The notes under the pieces are model-generated. The model was not told the DNA's origin, made no database searches, and saw nothing but the letters and a program-made list of their open reading frames with translations. Shown here piece after piece: positions 27,201 through 37,383 of a stretch of DNA of 64,000 nucleotides (its first letter is position 1; every line of letters begins with the position of its first letter). Source of the DNA: Atriophallophorus winterbourni (lineage: Eukaryota > Platyhelminthes > Trematoda > Plagiorchiida > Microphallidae); the NCBI GenBank assembly GCA_013407085.1, contig JACCGJ010014592.1:39246-103245 (forward strand), given 5' to 3'. The position numbers were made by a program, and so were the translations under genes.

Positions 27201-29338
27201 ATACTGGGAGCTCTGAGAGCTACATAAATTCCTCGGTTGTTCGTAAGAACTCTTGGGAACTAGTTCCGTGTATAAACAAAATAACTCTTGCTAATACCGA
27301 ACATACGAGTCAAACCGAAGGCATGGTTTACCTACCCATTCGCTACAAGAAATCAGTTTATCCACAATTCAAATTTTCAGTCATGCCTAATCTGTGTGCA
27401 GATGTACTGTTTGGACATGACTTTTTGAAAATGCACGAAAAGGTCGAGATCCCGTTCGGAGGCCCCAAACCTTCGCTCTCTATATGTGGACTTATGGCAG
27501 CCAAAGTCACACCTCCGTCTCTCTTCGAAAACTTATCTGCTGACTGCAAGCCTATAGCCACTAAATCCAGACGCCACTCTTTTGTCGATGAGCGTTTCAT
27601 CAGATCGGAGATTGAACAATTGTTGAAAGAAGGTATAATTGAGCCATCATCTTCACCCTGGCGGGCTCAGGTTCTAATTACTACCAGCGAACGTCACAAA
27701 AAGCGGTTAGTTATTGATTATAGCCAGACAATTAACAGGTTCACGCAACTTGATGCTTACCCTTTGCCAAGGATCGATCAACTAGTTGAAAATGTCGCTG
27801 TTTACAATGTTTTCAGTACTCTAGATCTGCGGAGCGCATATCACCAAATACCCCTACGTGACGGGGATAAACCATTCACCGCATTCGAAGCTGCCGGCAA
27901 ACTCTACCAATTCCGTCGAATTCCATTTGGTGTGACCAACGGAGTCGCGTGTTTCCAGCGGATCATTGATGAACTAATAATCAAAGAAAAACTATCTGGC
28001 ACGTTCGCGTACATTGACAATGTCGTCATCTGTGGGCGAGATAAAGCCGATCACGACAGAAACCTATCCAACTTTTTAAAAACTGCAGAAATGTACGGAC
28101 TAACGTTCAATGATACGAAGAGTATAATTGCCGTGAGTTCTATCAAAATACTCGGTTACGAGGTGTCCAAAGGTATCATCAAACCTGACCAAGACCGCCT
28201 GGCCCCTCTAAGAGAATTACCACCACCAGTCGATCTTAAATCTCAACAACGAGCAGTTGGCATGTTTGCCTATTACTCCCATTGGATACCCAGCTTTTCA
28301 GACACTATATATCCACTTATCCATAACCGAGTTTTCCCCCTTCCTGAATCTGCGCTTACTGCTTTCAAACAGTTGAAAAGCCGTCTCGAGGATGCCTTGC
28401 TAATCACAATCGATCATGCGGTTCCATTGACAGTAGAAACTGATGCATCTGACGTCGCGATCGCCGCAACGCTTAATCAGAGTGGTAGACCAGTAGCTTT
28501 CTTCTCACGAACGTTGAATCACAGTGAGCAACACCACTCGGCTATCGAAAAAGAGGCGTGTGCAATCGTTGAAGCTGTCAGGAAATGGAGGCATTATCTT
28601 ATAAACCACCCATTCAGACTAGTGACAGACCAGCGTTCCGTCTCTTTTATGTATGACAATAGACAGCGTGGTAAAATTAAAAACGACAAGATTCAACGTT
28701 GGCGTTTAGAGCTGTCACAATACCAATATGATGTGGTTTACCGACCAGGCCGACAGAATCAAGCAGCGGATGCACTTTCACGTGCCGTATGTGGTTTTGT
28801 GGAACCATTAATAAAACTGCGTCAGCTACATGATAACTTATGCCACCCTGGCGTCACCCGCTTCATGCACTTTATTCGAGCGCGAAACTTGCCTTACTCC
28901 TTGGATGAGGTCCGTAAAATGACTGCTGATTGTTCTGTCTGTTGTGAAATAAAGCCACAATACTTCAAACCTACAGGCGCCCACTTGATAAAGGCTACCC
29001 AGCCTTTCGAAAGACTCAGTCTCGATTTTAAAGGACCACTACCATCAACAAGCCGGAACCGCTACTTGCTAACAATCATCGATGAATATTCCCGCTTCCC
29101 GTTCGCTTTTCCTTGCCCTGACATGACATCACAAACTATCATCAATTGCCTTCTGGTAGTTTTCACAACATTTGGCACGCCGGGTTTTATACACTCTGAT
29201 CGCGGTTCCTCTTTCATGTCTAATGAACTAAGACAATTCCTTCACAACAATGGCATCGCTACTAGCCGTACAACGCCATATAATCCACAGTGCAACGGCT
29301 CAATGGCACTTTATGGAAGTCGATTCTACTCACTCTGA
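26996..29338 (+). CDS. gypsy1 Pol: protease, RT, RNase H, integrase (truncated)
   Basis: 780 codons in the -1 frame relative to gag. The start begins with the second half of a zinc knuckle. Protease has ALIDTGSSESYI (Asp near 69). RT has LKEGIIEPSSSPWRA, FSTLDLRSAYHQI and the palm motif FAYIDNVVICG (near 340), where the last Asp of the usual box is Asn, a variant I recall from some gypsy lineages. RNase H has TVETDASDVAIAATL. Integrase has the HHCC region, LSLDFKGPL and FIHSDRGSSF (first two catalytic Asp). The frame then fails at about 29300 where a short deletion removes the third catalytic acid, and it stops at 29338. Confidence 0.8.
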   Translation: MSCQRSCLQRMWKKGHFQRVCLSSSDTRNNRPSTSSVVSALFCSAAPVSLSNAIIIVYVKGIRLQALIDTGSSESYINSSVVRKNSWELVPCINKITLANTEHTSQTEGMVYLPIRYKKSVYPQFKFSVMPNLCADVLFGHDFLKMHEKVEIPFGGPKPSLSICGLMAAKVTPPSLFENLSADCKPIATKSRRHSFVDERFIRSEIEQLLKEGIIEPSSSPWRAQVLITTSERHKKRLVIDYSQTINRFTQLDAYPLPRIDQLVENVAVYNVFSTLDLRSAYHQIPLRDGDKPFTAFEAAGKLYQFRRIPFGVTNGVACFQRIIDELIIKEKLSGTFAYIDNVVICGRDKADHDRNLSNFLKTAEMYGLTFNDTKSIIAVSSIKILGYEVSKGIIKPDQDRLAPLRELPPPVDLKSQQRAVGMFAYYSHWIPSFSDTIYPLIHNRVFPLPESALTAFKQLKSRLEDALLITIDHAVPLTVETDASDVAIAATLNQSGRPVAFFSRTLNHSEQHHSAIEKEACAIVEAVRKWRHYLINHPFRLVTDQRSVSFMYDNRQRGKIKNDKIQRWRLELSQYQYDVVYRPGRQNQAADALSRAVCGFVEPLIKLRQLHDNLCHPGVTRFMHFIRARNLPYSLDEVRKMTADCSVCCEIKPQYFKPTGAHLIKATQPFERLSLDFKGPLPSTSRNRYLLTIIDEYSRFPFAFPCPDMTSQTIINCLLVVFTTFGTPGFIHSDRGSSFMSNELRQFLHNNGIATSRTTPYNPQCNGSMALYGSRFYSL

Positions 29339-29883
29339 AATCCCGTAGTCTCCTTACTGGCCAATGGGAGACGGTCCTTCTAGATGCATTGCACTCAATT
29401 CGGTCGCTACTGTGCACCGCGACAAACACCACACCACATGAACGCCTATTCGCATACAATCGTCGGTCAGCGACTGGTACTACCCTTCCTACGTGGCTAA
29501 CTACACCCGGTATTGTGTTGCTCAAGAAACATTCCCGTGATTCCAAATACGATACTTGTGTTGATGAAGTTGAATTGTTAGAATGCAACCCGCAGTATGC
29601 CCACGTCCGTTTACCTGATGGTCGAGAAGATACAGTTTCAATCCGTCATCTAGCTCCAAAAGGTAACGATTGTCTGCAGGCCACTCGCCCTACTAATCTT
29701 GAGCAACACACTCCTGTTAATCCTGACGAACATTCTGAAACTCCTGAATTCGGTGGTGATGATTGCGCAAAGTCCCTCGCTCCTCGTTTAACTCAACCTG
29801 ATGCAACTGAATCGAAACTCGAGGATCATATACAAAAACAACAAAGAGTTCATTCTTACAATTTACGCAACAGACAAGCATGA
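29290..29883 (+). pseudogene. gypsy1 integrase C-terminal part, out of frame
   Basis: Continues integrase in another frame after the deletion at about 29296-29302: RLNGTLWKSILLTL, TNTTPHERLFAYNRRSA, LPTWLTTPGIVLLKK, VDEVELLECNPQYAHVRLPD, with an acidic tail ending RVHSYNLRNRQA. There is no ATG suited to independent translation. In the relative gypsy2 the motif NPQGNGQVEC supplies the Glu lost here. Confidence 0.8.
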
Positions 29884-29925
29884 TATTGCACATTTTTGTT
29901 TATCACCATACTCTCATTCATATTC

Positions 29926-30098
29926 GGCGGGGGAGAATGCTATGATTGAATTTTGCTGCTATATGCTTTATCACCTTCTAGTCTTATTGTAATACTCTTT
30001 CTCTTTGCAGCCACTATACTCCAATTGTGATTTGAATAAAGCCTAGCTTACAGGCAATCATTCTTCTCACTTGTTTGTTTGATCGATCAATCAGAACA
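29926..30098 (+). repeat. gypsy1 polypurine tract and 3' LTR
   Basis: GGGGGAGAA (29929-29937) directly precedes the 161-bp 3' LTR (29938-30098), fitting a plus-strand primer. The LTR lacks one TTC present in the 5' LTR and is otherwise identical. Confidence 0.85.
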
Positions 30099-30103
30099 AG
30101 TAG

Positions 30104-30335
30104 ATTCCATGGTTCTTGTTGTAGGCGACATACTACCCGGTTGCCAAGGCCGAAGTAGGGGGTTAGCTTAGGGAACCCCACCGGGAGCCTTTGACTCTTC
30201 CCGCAAGGCAGCAGGGATTTTTCCTCAGGGTTCACTCCCGAAGCCTTTCCCGCAATCGGGTATGCCGCAAGGCAGCGGAGGTTTGGAATCCGGGTTTTCC
30301 TTCCCGCCTTCTAGGGGGAAAATTACTAAGCATAA
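30104..30335 (-). other. RTE-F 5' leader, outer part
   Basis: Minus-strand reading: CCTCCGCTGCCTTGCGGCAT, GGGAAAGGCTTCGGGAG, CCTAAGCTAACCCCCTACTT, GGCCTTGGCAACCGGGTAGT. The first blocks are shared with SINE-G, the last with the RTE-D leader, and its core with SINE-R. GC-rich and capable of several stem-loops. The outer boundary near 30335 is approximate. Confidence 0.65.
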
Positions 30336-30369
30336 ATATATTCAGTTTGTTACTAAAAATCCTTTCACT

Positions 30370-30815
30370 AGATCATTGTACAACGTCTGACGGTAAAGAT
30401 TTCCTTGAGAAATAAACGCGCACCGAAAAGAACCGACGGCCGTTCGGGTGTTGTATATCCAATGCTAATGTGTGAGTACGTGTATTATGGCTTGATCGGA
30501 GGGGAAATGAATGCCTCAGAGGATGAATATTTGAGTTCAGAATATTACATGTGAGGATTAAATCCAATGAAACTCGTCTGGGAGCCAATGTATCCAAATT
30601 AAGATGCACCGGGCGATCCTCATATGGTAGGTTGCGGAGACAGCCAACCATTTCAGCTGCAATAAATCCTCTCGAGCAGCTTGATGTCCTTTTGTAGCCA
30701 TTCTGGCCAAGCATGCAGTAATCAACCACTGGGTAAATATACATATTTAGGAGCAGCGGGAATGTTTCAAGAGAATAACGTCCAAAAATACGTCGAAGCG
30801 TACCTAGCAAGCAAC
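30370..30815 (-). pseudogene. CR1-like LINE relic, C-terminal part
   Basis: Minus strand: RRIFGRYSLETFPLLLNMYI, YPVVDYCMLGQNGYK, a frame-slipped middle, RVSLDLILTCNILNSNIHPL and LDIQHPNGRRFFSVRVYFSR. These are the post-RT blocks of CR1 ORF2. A plus-strand frame across it is a shadow. Confidence 0.75.
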
Positions 30816-31775
30816 TCCTCCAAGGAAGGTCCCAAGCCCGGCTGCAAAAGAAGGAGGGTTGAGCGCGGGCCTAGCTACCCCACCTTGTAAATAACTTCTA
30901 GCTACAGAAACGCCAACAATAATACTAACAGACAATACGGACCTGAGTGAAGATGGACGATTCGCTGGAGGGTGTATGACGTCTGACGGTGAAAGCCAGT
31001 CATCTGGATGCCGTCAGGCCGATGACCCTCGTCTTCACCAGGACCACCACTACCATCACATGGAACGTCCGGACCATATATGAGACTTGAAGGACAATGC
31101 AAGTGACCGCAGATATGAGGAAGTATAACCTCACCGTCTTAGGAATGAGCGAGTCAAGATAGATTGGTTCCTGGTGAATTACTGTTGTACTCGGGCCACG
31201 AGCAGCAAGACGCCGCACACACCTAGGGAGTGGCCCTGATGCTTTCAAGTCGGCAAGGAGGGCATTAATTGAGTGGGAGGCGTACGAACCACGGATCACG
31301 ACAGCCTCCTTTTATACAAAGAAGACGATCAATATGAACATAATCCAGTGCTACGCCTTGACGAACGACAGTTAAGAGGAGAAGGAGGATTTTTACAACA
31401 GAATCTCAACCATTGGACAAGACAGACCAAAGAGCGATATCGTCATTGTAATGGGCGACTTTAAAGCCAAGATTGGCAGTGACAACCGAAGGTATGAGAA
31501 GATCCTGGGGGCAAGGACTGGGCGAGATGAATGACAACGGTGAGAGATTCGCCGACCTATCCGGTCATAGGAGGAAGTGTTTTTCATCGCATAAAGATAC
31601 ACAAGGCGACTTGGGTGTCACTATATCTGCCGACAGAAAACCCAATCGACCACGTGCACCGGGAAGAAGTTTCGACCCACTTTTCAAGATGTATGCGTCA
31701 AACGAGGAGCTGACGTTGCTTCTGACCATCATTTACTAGTCGCCAGGTTGAAGCTGAAGTTGAAGAACAACTGGA
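30816..31775 (+). pseudogene. RTE-E (SR2-like) leader and endonuclease
   Basis: Plus strand. Starts near TCCAAGGAAGGTCCCAAGCC. Readable pieces include TTTTITWNVRTIYET (about 31046-31090), MRKYNLTVLGMSES, SSATP with a frame break, VMGDFKAKIGSDN, GLGEMNDNGERFADLS, IHKATWVS and a degenerate SDHHLLVARLKLKLKNNWI near 31720-31775. From memory this closely resembles the SR2 RTE of schistosomes. Stops and frameshifts throughout. Interrupted after the endonuclease by RTE-D copy 2 and resumed at about 33560. Confidence 0.75.
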
Positions 31776-33558
31776 TAGAGGAGCCCAGCCACCGCTATGC
31801 TCTCCAGGCTCCGACTCAATCAGAGATTTACAATGTACTCGGAGCCTTAAGCGCCATCGGGCATCGGGTGCGGATGCTTTGCTTCCGTCCTTGTTGAAAG
31901 ATGGTGGTTTCGCTTTAGTTCGCGAACTTCAAGCGCTGTTCGCCAACATATGGGGTGAAGAACGCGTTCCGATCCCCAGGAGAGAATCAGTAATTGCTCC
32001 AATTTTCAAAAAGGGACGGTGCGATTCCTGTGAAAATCATCTGGGTATCAGTCTCATTTCGGTAGCTCCTAAAATACTGGCCTCCATCCTGCTTCACCGA
32101 TTGAGTACCAAACGGGAAGAGCAAATCCGTAAGAAGCAAACTGGGTTTCGTGCCGGTCGAGGGTTCATAGATCACATTTTCACACTCCGTCAGTTACTGG
32201 AGCAACGCCACGCATTTCGTAGACCCACTATCGTGGTATTTCTTGACACCCGAGCGGCATTCGATTCAATCAATCGCGAAAGTCTTTGGAACTGTCTGCT
32301 GAGACATGGAGTGCCCGAGATTTATGTTTGGATCTTGAAAGCATTATATTGCCAAACTTCTGGCAGGGTTCGAGCGTACGGACAATTGTCGTCCTCGTTT
32401 AATATATCCAGCGGGGTGCGGCAGGACTACCCTATCTCGCCGTTCCTTTTTAACTTCGCGATCGACGATGTCCTAAGGAAAGCTTTAACTGGTCTGGTGG
32501 GCGCAGGTGTTGCACTTCTGCCGTGTGAGAGAGATACCGATCTAGAGTATGCGGATGACATCGCACTTCTGGGAGATGACCCTCATATAATACAACAAGC
32601 CCTGGACCGCCTGGCACTTGAAGCTTCAAGGTATGGCATATGCTTTTCGCCTAACAACCTTGTGTAAATAAATAAATAAATAAATAAAACCTTGTGTGAT
32701 AATAATAATAATAAGTGTAAAACACTTACCCAGGATTGGAGCGGCTCTCTTCCAATCCTAACTGTGTGTGATGTCAATCTTGAATTGGTCAACAGCTTTG
32801 TTTAGCTTCATGTTCGCAAAGCGGGTGCAGCGTTTGCTAACCTTCGCCACTTGTAGCGTCGACGCGATATTTCACTCCATACTAAAGGCCGAGTGTACAA
32901 CGCAGTGGTGTGTGCTACACTACTTTATGTTTCTGTTTTTGACACCCGTTGCCTGTGTATGATTGCTCGCATTTCGTGGCAGAATCGTGTTACAAATATA
33001 GATGTCTGCAAGCGGGTTTTAGGACCAGGTGGCCACGGACTGAGATAAATGCTGATGCTTGCTTGCGATGGTTGGGACATGTTTTAAGAATGCCTACTCA
33101 CTGTTTACCGTACCGCGTCTAATTCACAGAGCCTGGCAGAATCTGGGAGGCCGGGTTGCCAGTCCATGACGTAGCGCGTTAGGATGAAGAAACTCACCGT
33201 AGCACTAGGCTCAGTTGGGCGTATTCGTTTGCCTAGGTGGGATCCAAAAGCTCCACCTAAACGTTGGCTTGAAATCTAACGAGATATGGCTGCAAACCGA
33301 AGTCTGTGGCGGCAGTGTATTTTATTATGTGTCAGAATTTTTTTTCCGGTATTATTTTATAAAACAAAAACAAAAACCACAAAATCGCATGCAGTGAAAC
33401 TACAAAAACAAGCTGCTTTTTGCGCATTTGCTTTTGGATATTCCGCTTGCCTGCTTTACCTTTTTTTACGCGCTTGCTTATCTGCTTTTCTTGCTTCATA
33501 TTGCTTGGCACTTTGTCTGGCTCCAGACTTGTCTTTAATGATGATGATGATGAAAGAC
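31776..33558 (+). mobile_element. RTE-D copy 2, 5'-truncated, nested in RTE-E
   Basis: Starts at the LQAPTQSEI motif just before RT. A 262-codon frame (31879-32667) holds RAGRGFIDHIFTLRQLLEQR, FLDTRAAFDSINR, SSGVRQDYPISPF and the catalytic LEYADDIALLG. It is cut by an inserted TAAA/AAT microsatellite block at about 32660-32715, after which ORF pieces (DWSGSLPILTVCDVNLELV, TNIDVCKRVLGPGGHGLR) follow with deletions. The 3' UTR and ATG-repeat tail end near 33555. VRQDYPI replaces the usual VRQGCPI. Confidence 0.8.
32660..32715 (+). repeat. Double microsatellite insertion in RTE-D copy 2
   Basis: Relative to RTE-D copy 1 this site has gained CCTTGTG plus six TAAA units, then CCTTGTGTG plus AAT units. 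CTTGTGTGATAATAATAAT is the extreme 3' end of RTE-F with its tail, so at least the second half looks like an ultra-short RTE-F insertion. Confidence 0.5.
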
Positions 33559-33601
33559 AGTAGGACGGAAGAAGAGTTTAACCTCAACCTCTTCAACAAG
33601 T

Positions 33602-33712
33602 TTCATGTGTAAAGAGACGAAAAAACCTTTTTTCATCATGTACCCTCTTCATGGTATACTTGTTGGCACATCGTCTGTAAAGACCTGTGTAATAATAATA
33701 ATAATGTCCTGA
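33602..33712 (+). repeat. RTE-F 3' end, about 110-bp truncated insertion
   Basis: Matches the reverse complement of the RTE-F 3' UTR at 22578-22700 (CATCATGTACC, CTTCATGGTATACTTGTTGG, CACATCGTCTGTAAAGAC) and ends in AAT units. Inserted in RTE-E. Flanking ATGT on both sides fits a short target duplication. Confidence 0.7.
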
Positions 33713-35385
33713 ACGGGCTGCTTCAAGAAGAAACGATAGAACAGAAGTGATAGAAAAAGAAAGAACCGGTGACCTCAACATATCAACAAGTACAGGGAAC
33801 TGAAGGAATGGATCTCAGCAGGCACGTTACAGAAGATAGAAGAGAAAAGAAAGCAATAGTGAACAACAACAGAATGAGGGCAACAAAAGCAAATAGAGTT
33901 GTCACGCGGAACTACGTAGAGACACTGGCCATAAAAGCAGGAAAAGCAGCGCATCCAAAAAACAAAGGACCTGTATTTCACCATCAGGAAACTATCACAA
34001 ATGTTTACCAAACCGGAAAGGCCAGTGAGGAACAGAGATGGAGAAGCGATAGCAGACGCATAATGACAGAAAAAGAACTGTATCGAGCACTTTCAGGTGT
34101 TACTCGACAGACCAGCTCCGTCAAACCTAGCGGAGATACTGCCAGCTGAAAGCGATCTGCCAATCAGGTGCTGTGCACCCACTAAGAAAGAGATCGCAGA
34201 GCTATTAAGCAATTGAAGAACGGCAAATCAACAGGACCTGACAGCATCCCAACAAAAGCGCTAAAGGCGGACGTCGAGACTAGTTCGGGGCTCTTCCACT
34301 CATTCTTCTGCAAGATCTGGGAGAAAGAAGAAGTACCAACAGAGTGGAAAAAAGGCTTCCTAATCAAATCCCCAGGAAAAGCGGCCTCATTTTGTGACTA
34401 CTCATCAGTGCAAAGTCAATTGAAATATTCACAACCGAGGGATAACGCTACTGTCTACCACAGGGTAGGTGTTTAACCGCATATTGTTGAACAGAATGAA
34501 AGACGCTTTTGAACCACATTTTCGTGACCAAGGAGCCGGCTTCCGAAAGGAGAGATCGTGCACTGACAAGATCGCAACCCAGCGCATCATTCTGGAGCAG
34601 CCCCTGTAGTGGACTCGTCTCTCTACGTCAACTTCATCGACCATGAGAATGCGTTTGACAACAATGACAGATGGACCCTCTGGAGGCTACTGAGACATTA
34701 CGAATTACCAGAAAAGATCACGAACAACATCAGGAAGTCATATGAAAGGATGACCTGCAGAATCGCGCATGGCAGATAACTCATTGAAACCTTCGAAGTG
34801 AGAACCGTAGTAAAACAAGGCTGCTTGCTATCCCTGTTCATGAATATATCGACAGACCAGAAGCGGAACGGCATCCAGTGGACACTTTGGAAACAGTTGG
34901 GAGACCTCGTCTTCACCCACGATCTGGCTCTTCTCTCTCACGCATAACAGATTCAAGAAAAGACTAGCATCGTTGCGGTTAACTCAGCTAGACTGGGCCT
35001 CAACATCAACAGAAAGAGGAGTAAAGTGTTCAAGACCAACTCATTCAACACGACACACATCACAGTCCAAGGCGCTGGAAGAGGTGAAGAGTTTTACCTA
35101 TCTCGGCAGCATCCTGGACAAGCTCCAAGGAACAGATGCAGACGTCGGAATCCGCATCCGTAAAGCACGAGCAGCCTTCCATCAGCTGCAGAACATATGG
35201 AGATTCAGCGAGATCAGCATTACCACAAAGATCAGACTCTCCAACATCTTAGTAAAACCAACACTACACTACGGAGCAGAGACCTGGAGAACCACAGCCA
35301 CCATCATGAAGAAAATCCAAGCCTAGACAGCTATAAGAGAAAAAAAGAATACCAGTCTCTTGCAGCTTATTCAGGAGCATAGAAC
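33713..35385 (+). pseudogene. RTE-E (SR2-like) reverse transcriptase part
   Basis: Pieces in all frames: IVNNNRMRATKANRVV, MTEKELYRALSG, LKNGKSTGPDSIPTKALKAD, IWEKEEVPTEWKKGFLIKSP, SSLYVNFIDHENAFDNNDRW (first catalytic Asp), VVKQGCLLSLF, DLVFTHDLALLSHA (degenerate form of FADD), VKSFTYLGSILDKLQGTDAD, VKPTLHYGAETWRTTATIMK. The order is that of an RTE ORF. Dead from stops, frameshifts and a lost catalytic Asp. Ends near 35385. Confidence 0.8.
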
Positions 35386-35439
35386 AGTCCGCGCGATCAA
35401 AATCTTTTGATATGTCCTAGTAACAGACAGGTTAGCAAC

Positions 35440-36075
35440 CAACCTCATCCACTGCCTGCAGAGAATATATCATCGGACCACCAAGCTCGTACGTGGTTTA
35501 AAACATAAACAATACGAAGATCGGATTACAAGCCTCAATCTCTTCGACTCTCGCTACCGCCGTCTTAGAGGCGACTTGATTCTTAAGTTCAATATACTTC
35601 ATACCCACAACCATCCCCTAAATCAACTATTCACACGACTACCACCACGAACAAGCCGGAGTCATAACTACACAGTACTTATTCCCGACTCGAGGCTGAA
35701 CTGTCGAAGGTATTTTTATTCTGTACGTGTATGTTTTACTTGGAACTCCCTACCCCGTAACGTTGCACATTCACCCAACTTGGATATATTCAAATCGAAC
35801 TTGGACAAATTCATGTCGACCAATCCAAACATTGAAACAATATATTCTGCATCATAAAGCTTTGAACCAATGCATCGAAGTAAACTATACATATTTACCC
35901 TATCAAACCGGTTGAAAACAATTTCTGCTCTATGTATTTTTACGTGATTCCTGAACTAATCAGTAGGCAAACAAACCCCGTTTTACTACCTATGTTATTG
36001 TAATTCGCATATTATTCTGTGGTTTTTGTAAAGCTATGTGCTTTTTAGACCATTAAATTGAATTGAATTGAATAG
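35440..36075 (+). pseudogene. CR1-like LINE, 5'-truncated 3' end
   Basis: The open C-terminal frame (IYHRTTKLVRGL, RYRRLRGDLILKFNILHTHN, VLIPDSRLNCRRYFYSVRVC, FTWNSLPRNVAHSPNLDIFK) runs to a stop near 35857. The 3' UTR ends in a TTGAA repeat tail (TTAAATTGAATTGAATTGAA, about 36053-36072). The reading shows few defects, so this copy is younger than most CR1 relics here. It directly follows RTE-E. Confidence 0.8.
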
Positions 36076-36079
36076 TCTC

Positions 36080-37070
36080 CAGTAAGTTAGTCAAGCAAGA
36101 ACGAGACTTCCGAAATCAATGTTGTTTTCTAGGCAGCAAGTTTTGAGTTTCGAGATGACTCGCGGTCCTTTCGCACACAATTCGATCCATCACTTTGGAG
36201 AACACGGGAACAAGTTTAACTGGGTGGTAATTTGCTAAGTAAGAACGAGTGCCACCTAATCAGGTGGGAGTTATGATTCCTTTCTTCCAGACAGCCGAAG
36301 TGTGATTAAATAAATCAAAGTGGTTCACACAATTGCATGTGACTTAATTACCTAGAGCGCTAGAGGTTTCCGGGACAGAATCAGTTCGTCCGTTATCTGT
36401 AATGATCGTAAAAACACCGGGATTCACCTTAGTCGTTTTGTTAACGGTTCGATAAAACAGTTTGAAATTGCGCTGCATTCTTACGCCTAGCTGAAGCTGG
36501 TGCTATTCTCTATCCTTCCGGATGAGATTTGTAACTTGATCCCGCACTTCGCGAAACTTTGCTTGGTCGATACTGTTCTGGCGACTCTGTGAATAGCCCA
36601 TGCCAAATTTCGCTTTGTCAACCATTTTCTAGTGCGACTGCGAATTCTTAATTGGGGTTCTTTGCTATTATGTTTCGAGACAGAATTTAAATGCATAATG
36701 TTGGTGTTTTAATCTGCCAGTGTTGTACAATACGAGTCCGGATCAGTGAAATTTATATTATGATAATCGAATTCCCCATTATTTCATATCAACCCAATAT
36801 AATCCACTTTTCTATTTAGTTTTGTTTGCTTTACCATTCTACTAGCGTTGCACACATACGAAAGAGCAGAACGAGATGGTCGCTTCGACCCAGCGAATGG
36901 TGTTACTCAACAGTTTCCATGGCCGTGACTTCGGAGGTTAAGACTAGGTCTAGGATAGATGTCTGTTGCAAATTTCTTTGTCGAATATATTCGTAAACAT
37001 GATTACACAGAGGGATGTAATTGATCATTTCGCGAAATTTTTAGTCCAGTGATTTGGGTGGTGTCGTATA
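36080..37070 (-). pseudogene. CR1-like LINE relic, endonuclease end to RT start
   Basis: Minus strand: the endonuclease end near 36965-36850 (SILDLVLTSEVTAMETVE, LGRSDHLVLLF), then RIRSRTRKWLTKRNLAWAIH (about 36645-36590), like RSRTKKWLAVKRESWVTH in CR1-A. Strongly decayed beyond that. Confidence 0.7.
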
Positions 37071-37245
37071 TCGTTAAGTCTGTTTGTGTTTTATTGTCTT
37101 TTTATATTATAAACCCGTAACCAAATATAAAAGCATCCCTTTCCATTCATAGCCGTATACGGTATCAATTATTAAAGCCCAAATATCGGATCATCTTACT
37201 TTCTACTTGTCTGGTTCTCTATAATCTATTCACAACAATTTAAAC

Positions 37246-37383
37246 AACTTGTAGTTGAAACTGATGCTTCTGAGATGGCCATAGCCGCCGGGCTGAATCA
37301 ACCAGACAGACTAGTTGCTTTCTACCCACGAACACTAACCCCATCAAAAAGTCACTATTTCTCTGTTAAAAAAGAAGAAGATT
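37246..37383 (+). pseudogene. Ty3/gypsy RNase H fragment
   Basis: Reads QLVVETDASEMAIAAGLNQP then VAFYPRTLTPSKSHYFSVKK, an RNase H N-terminal part with the catalytic ETDAS. Truncated by the RTE-C copy at 37384. Sequence 37071-37245 is unassigned. Confidence 0.7.

Larger units (their letters stand above)
26143..30098 (+). mobile_element. gypsy1: young Ty3/gypsy LTR retrotransposon (4.0 kb)
   Basis: Complete insertion with 164- and 161-bp LTRs (TG...CA) identical except for one 3-bp TTC gap. The exact 5-bp duplication is AGTAG (26138-26142 and 30099-30103). Order: LTR, primer-binding site, gag, protease, RT, RNase H, integrase, polypurine tract, LTR. Coding defects are a frame change at the second zinc knuckle and a small deletion in integrase. 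Near-identical LTRs mean recent insertion. Confidence 0.9.
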
